A stretch of 64,000 nt of DNA, taken from the NCBI RefSeq assembly GCF_000420325.1, contig NZ_ATUS01000005.1:62001-126000 (forward strand), written 5' to 3'. This DNA comes from Spongiibacter tropicus DSM 19543 (GTDB taxonomy: Bacteria > Pseudomonadota > Gammaproteobacteria > Pseudomonadales > Spongiibacteraceae). Below the pieces are notes generated by a model. The model searched no databases, was not told the DNA's origin, and saw only the letters and a program-made list of their open reading frames with translations. Below are positions 30,270-40,137 of the stretch, one piece after another. Every line of letters begins with the position of its first letter. Within the stretch, counting starts at the first letter, position 1. The position numbers were made by a program, and so were the translations under genes.

Positions 30270-31667
30270 GTGAAATACATCAGCACCCGCGGCAAAGCGC
30301 CCGCCCTGAATTTTGAAGATGTTCTGTTGACTGGTCTGGCGCCGGATGGCGGCCTGTATGTGCCCGAAACCCTGCCGCAATTCAGCCGCGAGCAGATTGC
30401 CGCTTGGTCATCTTTATCGTACACCGACTTGGCCTTTGAAATTGTGCAGCCCTTTGTGGCGGGCAGTATTCCCGATGCGGATCTGAAGGCAATCATTGAC
30501 GACAGCTACCGCGATTTCCGTCACCCGGCTATCGCACCGCTGGTGCAATTGGGCCATAACGAGTGGGTACTGGAGCTGTTCCAGGGGCCAACTCTGGCGT
30601 TTAAAGACTTTGCTCTGCAAATGCTGGGTCGCCTGCTGGATTACGTTCTGGAGAAGCGTCAGCAAAAAGTCGTGGTGATGGGCGCAACCTCGGGTGATAC
30701 CGGCTCGGCAGCCATTCAAGGGGTGAAACGCTGCGAAAACGTGGATATTTTCATTCTTCACCCCTACCAGCGGGTATCGGAAGTTCAGCGCCGTCAGATG
30801 ACCACTGTGAAAGGCGATAATATCCACAATATCGCCCTGCGCGGTCATTTCGATCACTGTCAGGCAATGGTGAAAGCCAGCTTCGCCGATCAGGGCTTTC
30901 TGCCGGAAGGGCGTCAACTGGTGGCGGTGAACTCCATCAACTGGGCACGCATCATGGCCCAGATTGTTTACTACTTCTACGCGGCCTATGCGCTGGGTGC
31001 ACCGGACCGCAAGGTCAGTTTCTCCGTGCCGACGGGCAACTTCGGCGATATTTACGCGGGCTACCTTGCCAAGCAAATGGGCCTGCCCATTGAGCAGCTC
31101 GTGGTCGCTACCAACCGCAACGATATTCTGCATCGCTTTATCAGCAGTAATCAGTTTGAAAAGCACGATTTGCAGCACACATTGTCGCCGAGCATGGATA
31201 TTGTGGTGTCCAGCAACTTCGAGCGCATGCTGTTTGACTGCTTCGATCGTGACGGCGCCGCCATTGCCGATCTGATGCAGCGTATGAATACTGAAACGAC
31301 CTCCATTCCTGCCTCGGCTTTCGACCGCGTTCGCGAGCTGTTTGCCAGCGCCAGTGTCGACGACGAGCAGACCGTGGCCACTATTGCCAGTGTCTACGAC
31401 GAATGCGAGTACCTGCTTGATCCGCATTCGGCAATTGGCGTTAAGGCGGCCAGAGATTGTTGGCGCGATCGCAGCGTACCGATGGTGACACTGGCGACCG
31501 CGCATCCGGCGAAATTCCCGGAAGCGGTGATGAAGGCGGGCTACCCGTCGGCACCAGCACTGCCCCACCACATGGCCGACCTGTTCGAGCTGGACGAGCG
31601 CTACGAAGTGATCGATAACGATATCGCCAGCGTTCAGGCCTTCATGACGAAGAATATTCACGCCTGA
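30270..31667 (+). CDS. thrC: Threonine synthase
   Basis: PLP enzyme converting O-phosphohomoserine to threonine, 465 residues. GTG start at 30270 (MKYISTRGKAPALNFEDVLL). PLP-lysine motif TLAFKDFALQ near residue 112; GATSGDTGSAAI binds the phosphate. It follows hom by 69 bases and precedes recJ by one base. This is the long thrC type. Confidence 0.96.
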   Translation: MKYISTRGKAPALNFEDVLLTGLAPDGGLYVPETLPQFSREQIAAWSSLSYTDLAFEIVQPFVAGSIPDADLKAIIDDSYRDFRHPAIAPLVQLGHNEWVLELFQGPTLAFKDFALQMLGRLLDYVLEKRQQKVVVMGATSGDTGSAAIQGVKRCENVDIFILHPYQRVSEVQRRQMTTVKGDNIHNIALRGHFDHCQAMVKASFADQGFLPEGRQLVAVNSINWARIMAQIVYYFYAAYALGAPDRKVSFSVPTGNFGDIYAGYLAKQMGLPIEQLVVATNRNDILHRFISSNQFEKHDLQHTLSPSMDIVVSSNFERMLFDCFDRDGAAIADLMQRMNTETTSIPASAFDRVRELFASASVDDEQTVATIASVYDECEYLLDPHSAIGVKAARDCWRDRSVPMVTLATAHPAKFPEAVMKAGYPSAPALPHHMADLFELDERYEVIDNDIASVQAFMTKNIHA

Positions 31668-31668
31668 G

Positions 31669-33411
31669 GTGAGTGGCTTTCCTCGCCTGATCAATCGCAC
31701 GGCCAGTGCCGATGCGCTGGCCGGACTCCCAGAACTGCCGCCTCTGCTCGCGAGACTCTACGCCAGTAGGGGCTTGTGCACTTCGGCAGAAACACAGCTT
31801 GGGCTGGATGCACTGCCTGCGCCGACAATGCTTGGGCTCGACGCGGCGGTGTCTGCTCTGGAAGCCGCCATAGCCTCGCGTCAGCGGCTGCTGATCGTGG
31901 GAGACTTTGACTGCGATGGTGCGACCAGTACCAGTCTGGCAATCCTCGGCCTAAAGGCCTTGGGTGCGGCAGAGGTCGATTTTCTGGTCCCCAACCGCTT
32001 TGAGTACGGCTATGGCCTCAGCCCGGAAATTGTCGCCGTAGCGGCCGAGCGTCGCCCCGATCTGATTATCACCGTGGACAATGGTATTGCCAGCATCGAC
32101 GGCGTAGCCGCTGCCGCTAGCCACGGCATTCCCGTTATCGTGACTGACCACCACCTCCCCGGCGATGCCTTGCCTGATGCGTTGGCGATAGTGAACCCCA
32201 ATCAGCCCGGTTGCCCCTTTCCCGATAAATCGCTGGCAGGTGTCGGGGTGATGTTCTATGTGCTGTTGGCGCTGCGAGCGCGGCTGCGCGACAGCGGTCA
32301 CTTTGTCGACAGGCAAGCACCCAATCTGGCCGAGTTTCTCGATCTGGTTGCGCTGGGCACCGTGGCTGACGTGGTCCCGCTCAGCCACGCCAACCGCATT
32401 CTGGTGGAGCAGGGTTTGCGCCGTATTCGCGCCGGTCGCTGTCGGCCGGGCATCAGCGCTCTGCTCCGAGTGTCCGGGCGAGAGGCGTCACGGCTGGTGG
32501 CCAGCGATTTGGGCTTTACCGTTGGCCCGCGCCTGAATGCTGCGGGGCGGTTGGACGATATGAGCATAGGTATTCGCTGCCTGCTGAGCGAGTCCCCCGC
32601 TGAGGCGTTGAATCTGGCGGCGGAACTGGATGATCTCAACCGTGAGCGCCGCAGTATTGAGCAAAGCATGAAAGACGATGCCATGCGGGCACTGTCGCAC
32701 TTGCAGCTCGATGCCAGCCGCGTGCCCGCAGGGTTGTGCCTGTACGATCCTACCTGGCATCAGGGAGTGGTGGGTATTCTGGCCTCGCGGATTAAAGAGC
32801 AGTTTCACCGGCCAGTGATCGCCTTTGCGGAGGTGGATGACGGCGAAATCAAAGGCTCGGCGCGCTCCATTCCGGGACTGCATATGCGCGATACCCTGGA
32901 TTTGGTTGCCAAGCGGCACCCCAAACTGTTGAGCAAATTCGGCGGTCACGCCATGGCGGCGGGCTTGAGTCTGGCGAAGGCCGATTTCGACGACTTTAAA
33001 GAAGCGTTTGTGGATGCCGTGGCCGAGCAGCTCAGCGAAGAGCAGCTCGAAGCGGTGGTGCACAGCGATGGAGAGCTCAGCCCCGCGGAGTTATCGCTGG
33101 ACAATGCGGAACTGCTGCGCAACGCCGGGCCCTGGGGGCAGGCCTTTCCGGCGCCTCTGTTTCATGGGCGCTTTAGCCTGCAACAGCAGCGCATTGTCGG
33201 TGAGCGGCACTTGAAGATGACCTTGGCGCCGCTGGATCAGCCTCAGGCGATTATCGATGCGATTGCTTTTAATGTGGATACAGCGCAGTGGCCTGACCCC
33301 GCAGTCAGGGAGGTGGAGCTGGTTTACAAGCTGGACAGTAACCTCTGGCGGGATCGCCTCTCGCTGCAACTGCTGGTGGAGCATTTGCGACCCGTCGCCG
33401 CCGCTCGCTGA
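31669..33411 (+). CDS. recJ: Single-stranded-DNA-specific exonuclease RecJ
   Basis: A 5'-3' exonuclease for recombination and repair, 580 residues. DHH-family motifs in order: DFDCDGATS near residue 82, VDNGIA, VTDHHLPGD, ALGTVADVVPL, then the DHHA1 motif GGHAMAAGLSL near residue 425 and a C-terminal OB-like part. GTG start at 31669, one base after the thrC stop, with GAGG inside the thrC end. recJ-prfB-lysS is a common gammaproteobacterial order. Confidence 0.96.
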   Translation: MSGFPRLINRTASADALAGLPELPPLLARLYASRGLCTSAETQLGLDALPAPTMLGLDAAVSALEAAIASRQRLLIVGDFDCDGATSTSLAILGLKALGAAEVDFLVPNRFEYGYGLSPEIVAVAAERRPDLIITVDNGIASIDGVAAAASHGIPVIVTDHHLPGDALPDALAIVNPNQPGCPFPDKSLAGVGVMFYVLLALRARLRDSGHFVDRQAPNLAEFLDLVALGTVADVVPLSHANRILVEQGLRRIRAGRCRPGISALLRVSGREASRLVASDLGFTVGPRLNAAGRLDDMSIGIRCLLSESPAEALNLAAELDDLNRERRSIEQSMKDDAMRALSHLQLDASRVPAGLCLYDPTWHQGVVGILASRIKEQFHRPVIAFAEVDDGEIKGSARSIPGLHMRDTLDLVAKRHPKLLSKFGGHAMAAGLSLAKADFDDFKEAFVDAVAEQLSEEQLEAVVHSDGELSPAELSLDNAELLRNAGPWGQAFPAPLFHGRFSLQQQRIVGERHLKMTLAPLDQPQAIIDAIAFNVDTAQWPDPAVREVELVYKLDSNLWRDRLSLQLLVEHLRPVAAAR

Positions 33412-33500
33412 CTCTCGGGACAAGGAGAGTCGCCAGCTTTCCGCCGCTGCCCGCATCAGGTAAAATACGCGCCTTTTCCACGCTGGCCCGGAAACCTTAC

Positions 33501-34599
33501 ATGTTAGAAATCAACGCCCTGCGCAATGCCCTCAAAGACATGACTGAGCGTACCGATACGCTTAGGGGGTATCTTTGACTACGCTAACAAGAAAGAGCGC
33601 CTGACTGAGGTCGAGCTGGAACTGGGTGATTCCGCCGTATGGGATGACCCCGCGCGGGCGCAGGAGCTGGGCCGCGAGCGCGCCAGCCTGGAAGCCGTGG
33701 TGGCCACCATCGACGAGATGGATGCCGGGTTGAACGATGCCGGCGAGCTGCTGGATATGGCCGCCGAGGAGAACGACGAAGATACTATCGAAGCCGTGCA
33801 GGGCGATATCGAGCGAATGGAAGCCTCGCTGGCTAAACTCGAATTCCGCCGCATGTTCTCCGGTGAAATGGATGCCAACAACTGCTACCTGGATATTCAG
33901 TCTGGCTCTGGCGGGACCGAGGCGCAGGACTGGGCCAATATGGTGCTGCGCATGTACCTGCGCTGGGCGGAGGCCAAAGGCTTCAAGGCCGATCTGGTGG
34001 AAGCGTCGGCAGGGGAAGTCGCCGGGCTCAAAAGTGCCACGATTCATATTCAAGGCGAATATGCGTTTGGCTGGCTGAGAACGGAAACCGGGGTGCATCG
34101 ACTGGTGCGCAAATCGCCCTTCGATTCGGGCAATCGCCGTCATACCTCGTTTTGCTCAGTGTTTGTGTCACCGGAGATTGATGACAATATCGAGATTGAA
34201 ATCGATCCTTCCGATGTCCGCACCGACACCTATCGGGCCAGTGGCGCCGGTGGTCAGCACGTTAACAAAACCGATTCGGCGGTGCGTTTGACGCACACCC
34301 CGAGCAATACTGTCGTGCAGTGTCAGAGCGAGCGCTCCCAGCATCAAAACCGCGATAAAGCGTGGAAAATGCTGAAGGCCAAGCTTTACGAGCTAGAGCT
34401 GCAAAAGCGCAACAGCGAGGCGCAGGCACTAGAAGACAGCAAGTCCGATATCGGTTGGGGAAGCCAGATTCGTTCCTACGTGTTGGACGACCAGCGTATC
34501 AAGGATCTGCGGACCAATGTGCAGACCAGCAACTGCAACAATGTGCTCGACGGCGATCTCGATATGTTTATCGAAGCCAGCCTGAAGTCGGGTCTGTAA
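33501..34599 (+). CDS. prfB: Peptide chain release factor 2, with programmed +1 frameshift
   Basis: Release factor for UGA and UAA. It starts at ATG 33501 (MLEINALRN). Codon 26 is an in-frame TGA at 33576-33578 inside CTTAGGGGGTATCTTTGAC, the standard autoregulatory frameshift site with an internal Shine-Dalgarno-like AGGGGG. Reading resumes in +1 from GAC 33577, giving 365 residues, the E. coli length. [14 protein letters not shown] (GGQ loop) and SPF-type motif are present (seen as [14 protein letters not shown]). It is not a pseudogene. Confidence 0.97.
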
Positions 34600-34668
34600 T
34601 CGCAATACATCGGCGCGAGCCGAATTTTACCGGGCGTCCTTACGGCGCCCAGCCAACAGGATTATTCC

Positions 34669-36180
34669 ATGTCTGAACAGCATAATGCCCCCGAGTCTGG
34701 CCACGAGGCCACGCAGGAAGAGAATCGCCTGATCGCCGAGCGCCGCGCCAAACTGGCGGCGATTCGCGAAAAGCGCAATGCCTTCCCCAACGACTTCCGC
34801 CGCGATGCCTGCGCGCAGGAATTGCAGGAGGAGCTGGGCGACAAGGATAAGGAGACCTTGGAGCAGCTCGACCGTCGCGCCAGTGTGGCGGGCCGCATTA
34901 TGGCCAAGCGCGGGCCGTTTATGGTGCTGCAGGATATGTCTGGCCGCATTCAGACCTATATCGACAAGAAGAAGCTGCCAGCCGAGCTGATGGATGACAT
35001 TAAGGCTTGGGATATTGGCGATATTATTTTCGCTACCGGGCCGGTGCACAAATCTGGTAAGGGCGACCTGTATGTGTATATGGAAGAGGGCGGCTTGCTG
35101 ACCAAATCATTGCGCCCGCTGCCGGATAAATTCCATGGTCTGCAGGATCAGGAATTACGCTATCGCCAGCGCTATGTCGATCTGATTATGAACGAGCAGT
35201 CGCGTCGCACCTTTGCCATTCGCTCGAAAATGATCAGCTCGATCCGCAACTTCCTGCAGCAGCGTGATTTTGTGGAAGTGGAAACGCCAATGATGCAGGT
35301 CATCCCCGGCGGTGCTTCTGCGCGCCCCTTCGTGACGCACCACAATGCACTGGATCTGGATATGTACCTGCGCATTGCGCCGGAGCTGTATCTGAAGCGA
35401 CTGGTGGTGGGCGGCTTTGAACGCGTGTTTGAGATCAACCGCAACTTCCGCAACGAGGGCTTGTCGACGCGTCACAACCCCGAGTTCACCATGATCGAAT
35501 TCTACCAGGCCTACGCCGATTACAAGGATTTGATGGACCTGACCGAGGCCATGTTGCGCCACGTAGCACAGGAAGTGCTGGGTACCACCACTTTGAATTA
35601 CCAGGGCAGTGAGTACGACTTCGGCAAAGCCTTCACCCGCCTGTCGGTGTTTGATTCGGTATTGCAGTACAACCCCGATATCAGCGCTGAGCAGCTGTCG
35701 GATATTGCGCAGGCCACGGCAATTGCCAAGGGGCTGGGGATCGATGTGAAAGATTCTTGGGGACTGGGCAAGATCCAGATTGAAATCTTTGAAGAGACGG
35801 TTGAGCACAAGCTGGATCAGCCAACCTTCATTACCGAGTATCCCACCGAGGTGTCACCGTTGGCGCGCCGCAGCGACGATAACCCCTTTGTTACGGATCG
35901 CTTTGAGTTCTTTGTGGGAGGCCGTGAGCTGGCGAATGGCTTCTCGGAGCTTAACGATCCCGAAGATCAGGCCGAGCGCTTTATGGCACAAGTCGCCGAG
36001 AAAGACGCGGGCGACGATGAGGCAATGCACTACGACGCTGATTACATCGCAGCGCTGGAGTACGGCCTGCCGCCCACAGCGGGCGAGGGCATTGGCATCG
36101 ACCGTCTGGTGATGCTGTTCACTGACTCGCCGTCTATTCGTGACGTGTTGCTGTTCCCACATATGCGTCCCGAAGGCTGA
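34669..36180 (+). CDS. lysS: Lysyl-tRNA synthetase (class II)
   Basis: A 503-residue class II synthetase from ATG 34669. N-terminal OB-fold anticodon-binding domain (residues ~60-150) and a catalytic domain with motif 2 [22 protein letters not shown] near residue 258 and motif 3 [13 protein letters not shown] near the end. It follows prfB by 69 bases in the conserved order. Confidence 0.97.
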   Translation: MSEQHNAPESGHEATQEENRLIAERRAKLAAIREKRNAFPNDFRRDACAQELQEELGDKDKETLEQLDRRASVAGRIMAKRGPFMVLQDMSGRIQTYIDKKKLPAELMDDIKAWDIGDIIFATGPVHKSGKGDLYVYMEEGGLLTKSLRPLPDKFHGLQDQELRYRQRYVDLIMNEQSRRTFAIRSKMISSIRNFLQQRDFVEVETPMMQVIPGGASARPFVTHHNALDLDMYLRIAPELYLKRLVVGGFERVFEINRNFRNEGLSTRHNPEFTMIEFYQAYADYKDLMDLTEAMLRHVAQEVLGTTTLNYQGSEYDFGKAFTRLSVFDSVLQYNPDISAEQLSDIAQATAIAKGLGIDVKDSWGLGKIQIEIFEETVEHKLDQPTFITEYPTEVSPLARRSDDNPFVTDRFEFFVGGRELANGFSELNDPEDQAERFMAQVAEKDAGDDEAMHYDADYIAALEYGLPPTAGEGIGIDRLVMLFTDSPSIRDVLLFPHMRPEG

Positions 36181-36194
36181 TTTGCTTCCTTTCT

Positions 36195-36218
36195 GACGCC
36201 AGCCGCCCGGCTGGCGTC
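36195..36218 (+). terminator. Hairpin after lysS
   Basis: Perfect 10-base arms GACGCCAGCC / GGCTGGCGTC around GCCC, 14 bases past the lysS stop. The T-run is weak, so termination is probable but not certain. Confidence 0.55.
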
Positions 36219-36330
36219 ACATTCAATCTAACATGCGATCTTGCTCTCACGCTGATAAGTCGAGGCTAGACAGCAACTTGCGCAGCTATGCTATAGTCCC
36301 TCGATAAAAAATCCGCAGGGAGTAATAGTC

Positions 36331-36984
36331 ATGAGTATTGAAAACGTAGACCTGTTTGATGGTCTGAGTCCCGAGGAGCTGCAATTGCTCCGGGATACCA
36401 GCATCGTGCGGGAATACGCGAAAAATACCGTGCTGATTCACGAGGGTGATGTCGCGGACTCACTTTATGTCGTGGATAGCGGTCGCGTAAAAGTGTATTG
36501 CAGTGACAAAAACGGCAAGGATTTTGTACTCAATATTCTCGAAACTGGCGATTATTTCGGTGAGCTGGCCTTGTTGGACGACGATCGGCGCTCGGCTTCG
36601 GTCCGGGCAATGGACGCGACCAAGGTGCGCATTATCTATAAGGAAGACTTTAAAGCCATCCTGGATATGCACCCGAATATCACCCGTATCCTCAACAAAA
36701 ATCTCACCCGTCGCATTCGCCAACTCACCAATGATGTGAAAAGTCTGGCGCTGCAAGATGTCTATGGCCGCGTTGTCAAAGTGCTCACCGGGCTGGCTGA
36801 GCCAGAGGGTGACAGTGGCGCAATGAAAATTCACGAGAAGCTGACCCAGCAGGAAATCGCTGATCGTGTGGGTTCATCCCGTGAAATGGTGGCGAGAATT
36901 CTCAAAGATCTGACGATTGGTGATTACATCGAGGTGGAAGGCCGCCACATCATCATCAAGAAGAAGCTGCCGGAGAGCTACTAG
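36331..36984 (+). CDS. Crp/Fnr family transcription regulator
   Basis: A 217-residue regulator. N-terminal cyclic-nucleotide-binding-like domain (residues ~5-125; GDYFGELALLDDDRRSASV is the phosphate-cassette region) and a C-terminal winged HTH (LTQQEIADRVGSSREMVARI near 170-190). The cassette carries E and R positions as in cAMP-binding Crp, but the protein is not E. coli-type Crp and no Fnr cysteine cluster is present. Ligand unknown. A TATAGT -10-like box lies at 36292. It is monocistronic, followed by a strong terminator. Confidence 0.88.
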   Translation: MSIENVDLFDGLSPEELQLLRDTSIVREYAKNTVLIHEGDVADSLYVVDSGRVKVYCSDKNGKDFVLNILETGDYFGELALLDDDRRSASVRAMDATKVRIIYKEDFKAILDMHPNITRILNKNLTRRIRQLTNDVKSLALQDVYGRVVKVLTGLAEPEGDSGAMKIHEKLTQQEIADRVGSSREMVARILKDLTIGDYIEVEGRHIIIKKKLPESY

Positions 36985-37058
36985 CTTGCCAGTGCCTGAC
37001 TGAGATACTTCTGGACTAAGATAGGCGCCAATGCCTGCCATTGCGGCTGGCCACAGAT

Positions 37059-37098
37059 CTATGAAAACGCCCCCGTAAATACGGGGGCGTTTTCATAG
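37059..37098. terminator. Bidirectional Rho-independent terminator
   Basis: Near-perfect palindrome with GC core CGCCCCCGT / ACGGGGGCG flanked by GAAAA and TTTTC, between the convergent Crp/Fnr gene and the response regulator gene. It can serve both strands. Confidence 0.9.
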
Positions 37099-37125
37099 TG
37101 GCGCACAAATAATATAGCGAAGGGA

Positions 37126-37773
37126 TTAATGTGAGCGAGGGCTGACCAGCCCAAGGTCGATCGCTTTGAGCGTTGCTTCTGCCCGCGAATTCACTTGAAG
37201 CTTGCGGTAAATGTCCTTGAGGTAGTCAGCCACGGTGTGGTGACTCAGGTGCAGTGACTCGGCGGCATTGCGAACGCTGTAGCCGTGGGCGATCAGCGTC
37301 AGCACTTCGGCCTCCCGCGCCGTGAGCGAGTGTTCAATCAGCGGTTGCGGGCGGAAAAACGCCAGCATACGACGGGCAATGCTGGGAGACAGCGGCGGCT
37401 GTCCTGCCAGAATGCCCATCAATCGTTGACTGAATACCTCGGCGGTTTCGTCCTTGAGCAGGTAGCCTTCCGCACCCGCTTTTAATGCCGCAAACAGGTG
37501 CTCAGAGTCATCGAAAATGGTGGTCATCACGCAGCTGCATTGGGGGTTTTTGGCAAGAATTTCGCTTATCAGCGCTACACCCGAGCCATCGGGAAGGCCA
37601 ATGTCCAGTAGAGCGAGTTGGGTTGGCCAGGTAGGAAGCAATTCGCGCGCATTGGCCAGGCTGTCAGCCCGGCGGATGCTGGCACCGGGAAAACAGTGAT
37701 CGGCAATACCGGCAAGCCAGTCGGAGACATCTGGCAGGTCTTCAACAATCAGGATGTGCGTTATAGCGCTCAC
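37126..37773 (-). CDS. NarL/LuxR-family response regulator
   Basis: A 215-residue two-component regulator. Receiver domain (residues ~5-120) with phospho-acceptor Asp in ALLDIGLPDGSG and a C-terminal LuxR HTH (LTAREAEVLTLIAHGYS, residues ~150-205). It is transcribed divergently from the HisKA_3 kinase gene, its likely partner, across a 160-base gap that should hold both promoters. Target genes are unknown. Confidence 0.9.
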   Translation of the reverse strand: MSAITHILIVEDLPDVSDWLAGIADHCFPGASIRRADSLANARELLPTWPTQLALLDIGLPDGSGVALISEILAKNPQCSCVMTTIFDDSEHLFAALKAGAEGYLLKDETAEVFSQRLMGILAGQPPLSPSIARRMLAFFRPQPLIEHSLTAREAEVLTLIAHGYSVRNAAESLHLSHHTVADYLKDIYRKLQVNSRAEATLKAIDLGLVSPRSH

Positions 37774-37933
37774 TGGCGTATTCCAAATAATGGTGTGTGA
37801 ATGACTATCAGGCTGGATACTATCGCTAATTCGTTATTATGACGCATCCCCTCGTTTGTGGGGACAAGGATGATGCCGCGCCTGTAGGTGTATTGCACAT
37901 TGTGTTCAGCTTTGAAGAAGAGAAGTAAAAGGG

Positions 37934-40072
37934 ATGAACTTACATGCTCGCTTGGCTGTGGCACTCACGCTGCTGCTGTTCAGCATACTTGCCAGCTTGT
38001 TGCTGGCATTACATCTGCCTCAGCCTCGGGGGCAGTTCAGTCTGGACGGGGAGCAGATCATTTACTCGGCGCCGACCGGTCAGCGCCACACAGTGGCTGC
38101 GCTGAAGGCTGGTGAGCAGCAATTGCCTGCCAATCCTCTGTGGCTGATTGCGGAACCCGACGTCCTTGAGAGTTTTGAGGAATTTAACGGCCTGATGGAT
38201 CAGCAGCGCCTCATATCGGCAGCGGCACAGCGCGGTGATCTGGTATTGATCAACGGTTCAGGTGAGCAACTCGCGGTGCCATTCCGCCAACGGCAACTCG
38301 GCGATCTCCACTGGTTATTCTGGTTTCAGATTGGCGTTGGCAGCGCCATTTTGATTATCGGCGGGATGGTCTGGTCGGCCAAGCCGGGCAAGGCGACCAC
38401 ACTGTATGCCGCGAGCGGGCTGTTCCTGGCTGTTGCGACCAATACAGCCGCTGTGTACAGCACGCGATCGATGTTTATTGATGGCGATATTTTTCGCTTT
38501 CTCTCTGACTTCAACAGCTGTGGTGCCTTGCTGTTTTCTTCTTCATTCAGCGCCTTGCTTTGGCATTACCCGCAGCAGTTGGGGCGCTTTCCCGTTGCAC
38601 CTCTGAGCTTTATTGCCGGGTTTGCCTCATGTGCGGTGGTCATTTTTCAATGGGAGCCTGCGCCCAATTTTTATTATTTCCTGGTTTTGGGTATCTACGC
38701 CGTGGGCTTTATTTTTGCGGCCCTGCAATGGCGTTTTACCCGCGACAAGCCGTTGGAGCGGGCGGCACTGCTCTGGTTTTTGATTGCCATTTTTACCGGT
38801 ACGGGGGGCTTTGCCAGCCTACAACTCGTTCCTGCTGCATTGGGGCTGGAGTTACTGGTGCCACAGGAAATTCTGTTTGCGGTATTTCTGTTGATGTACG
38901 CCGGGGTTGCGCTGGGGTTAATCCGCTATCGGCTGTTTGATCTGGAGCGCTGGTGGTTTGCTCTGTGGGGCTGGTTGCTGGGCGGAGCCGCGGTGATTGC
39001 GGTCGATCTCGCGCTGGTGTCGCTGCCGGCCATGGGACAGACCCTGGCGCTGTCATTGTCGCTGGCGATGGTCGGCTGGCTGTATTTCCCAGTAAGGCAA
39101 TGGTTCTGGAAGCGCTTTGTGCGCGTGCCGGAACGGAATCTGGAGCGTATTCTCCAGCAGAGTATTCCGCGCTTTACCGCGATTCGCAGCGTGACAGAGC
39201 TGCGCAGTCTGTGGCTTGAGTTGCTTCAGGAGGTCTTTCAGCCGCTGCGCAGTCAACCCTGTGTCGGTGTTCAGCAAGTGCAGTTGCTGGATGGAGGGCA
39301 GGCCATGAACATCCCCGATGTGTTGGGCGAGGGAAACGGTATGCAGCTTCAGTTAGCTGACCGGGGGCGGCGACTTTTCAGTCGCGATGATTTGGCATTG
39401 GTCACCTTGCTGCAGGGCCAGTTTGAGATCGCTCAGAACAGTTTGCGGGCCAGTGAGCGCGGGCGGGTGGCGGAGCGGGAGCGAATTCGCCGGGATATTC
39501 ACGACGATCTTGGCGCGCGCCTGCTTACCTTGTTGCATCGCAGTAATGAAGGTGAGCGACCGCTGGTGCGTGAGGCAATCAAGGATTTGCGCAGCTTGCT
39601 GGAGGCGCTGGACACCGAAGCGCGGCCGCTGGAGGTGCTGTTCGCCTCTTGGCGTATGGAGCTGGAAGAACGTTGCCACACAGCGGGCGTGCCTCTGCAA
39701 TGGCAGCAGCCGGAACGTGTTCCCGCGCTAATGGTGAGCCCCGAGTCGCAGCAACAGTGCCAACGCGTTCTTCGCGAGGCCGTATCCAACGCCTTGCGTC
39801 ATGCCAAGCCCAGCGCGGTGAGCGTTGACATTGAACATCAGGGAGATGCGCTGCGCATAGTTATCGAGAACGACGGTGTGCCCGATAGTCCGGTTCAACA
39901 CGGGCGGGGAACCGCGATCATGCAGCAGCGAGCCGACGAGCTGGGCGCGCTGCTCGAGCGCGATCATCAGGGGCCGTGCTGGCGGGTAAGCCTAAGTCTG
40001 TCTCTATCGCTGCTGGATGCCAGTGAGCCCCCGGAATCCGGGGGTACGGAGCCTGCGCCGGTGCCGCTATAG
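37934..40072 (+). CDS. Membrane histidine kinase (HisKA_3/HATPase)
   Basis: A 712-residue sensor kinase. One N-terminal membrane segment, a periplasmic part of about 110 residues, then seven or eight membrane segments (residues ~125-395). The cytoplasmic part has the dimerisation/phospho-acceptor motif RIRRDIHDDLGARLL near residue 520, an N-box EAVSNALRHA and a G-box HGRGTAIMQQRADELGA. DHp of this type pairs with NarL-family regulators, matching the divergent neighbour. The large multi-pass region suggests a membrane signal, identity unknown. Confidence 0.9.
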   Translation: MNLHARLAVALTLLLFSILASLLLALHLPQPRGQFSLDGEQIIYSAPTGQRHTVAALKAGEQQLPANPLWLIAEPDVLESFEEFNGLMDQQRLISAAAQRGDLVLINGSGEQLAVPFRQRQLGDLHWLFWFQIGVGSAILIIGGMVWSAKPGKATTLYAASGLFLAVATNTAAVYSTRSMFIDGDIFRFLSDFNSCGALLFSSSFSALLWHYPQQLGRFPVAPLSFIAGFASCAVVIFQWEPAPNFYYFLVLGIYAVGFIFAALQWRFTRDKPLERAALLWFLIAIFTGTGGFASLQLVPAALGLELLVPQEILFAVFLLMYAGVALGLIRYRLFDLERWWFALWGWLLGGAAVIAVDLALVSLPAMGQTLALSLSLAMVGWLYFPVRQWFWKRFVRVPERNLERILQQSIPRFTAIRSVTELRSLWLELLQEVFQPLRSQPCVGVQQVQLLDGGQAMNIPDVLGEGNGMQLQLADRGRRLFSRDDLALVTLLQGQFEIAQNSLRASERGRVAERERIRRDIHDDLGARLLTLLHRSNEGERPLVREAIKDLRSLLEALDTEARPLEVLFASWRMELEERCHTAGVPLQWQQPERVPALMVSPESQQQCQRVLREAVSNALRHAKPSAVSVDIEHQGDALRIVIENDGVPDSPVQHGRGTAIMQQRADELGALLERDHQGPCWRVSLSLSLSLLDASEPPESGGTEPAPVPL

Positions 40073-40137
40073 TGCTCGTCAGGCGGGCTCAGGATGAGGG
40101 GTGGTGAGAGTCGCCCTCACAGGGATGTGCCGCTCCG

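Noticed and set aside
30414-31700. Long minus-strand open frame opposite thrC
   Set aside because: Antisense shadow; composition follows thrC third positions.
33576-33578. Apparent premature stop in prfB
   Set aside because: It is the conserved programmed frameshift site, not a mutation.
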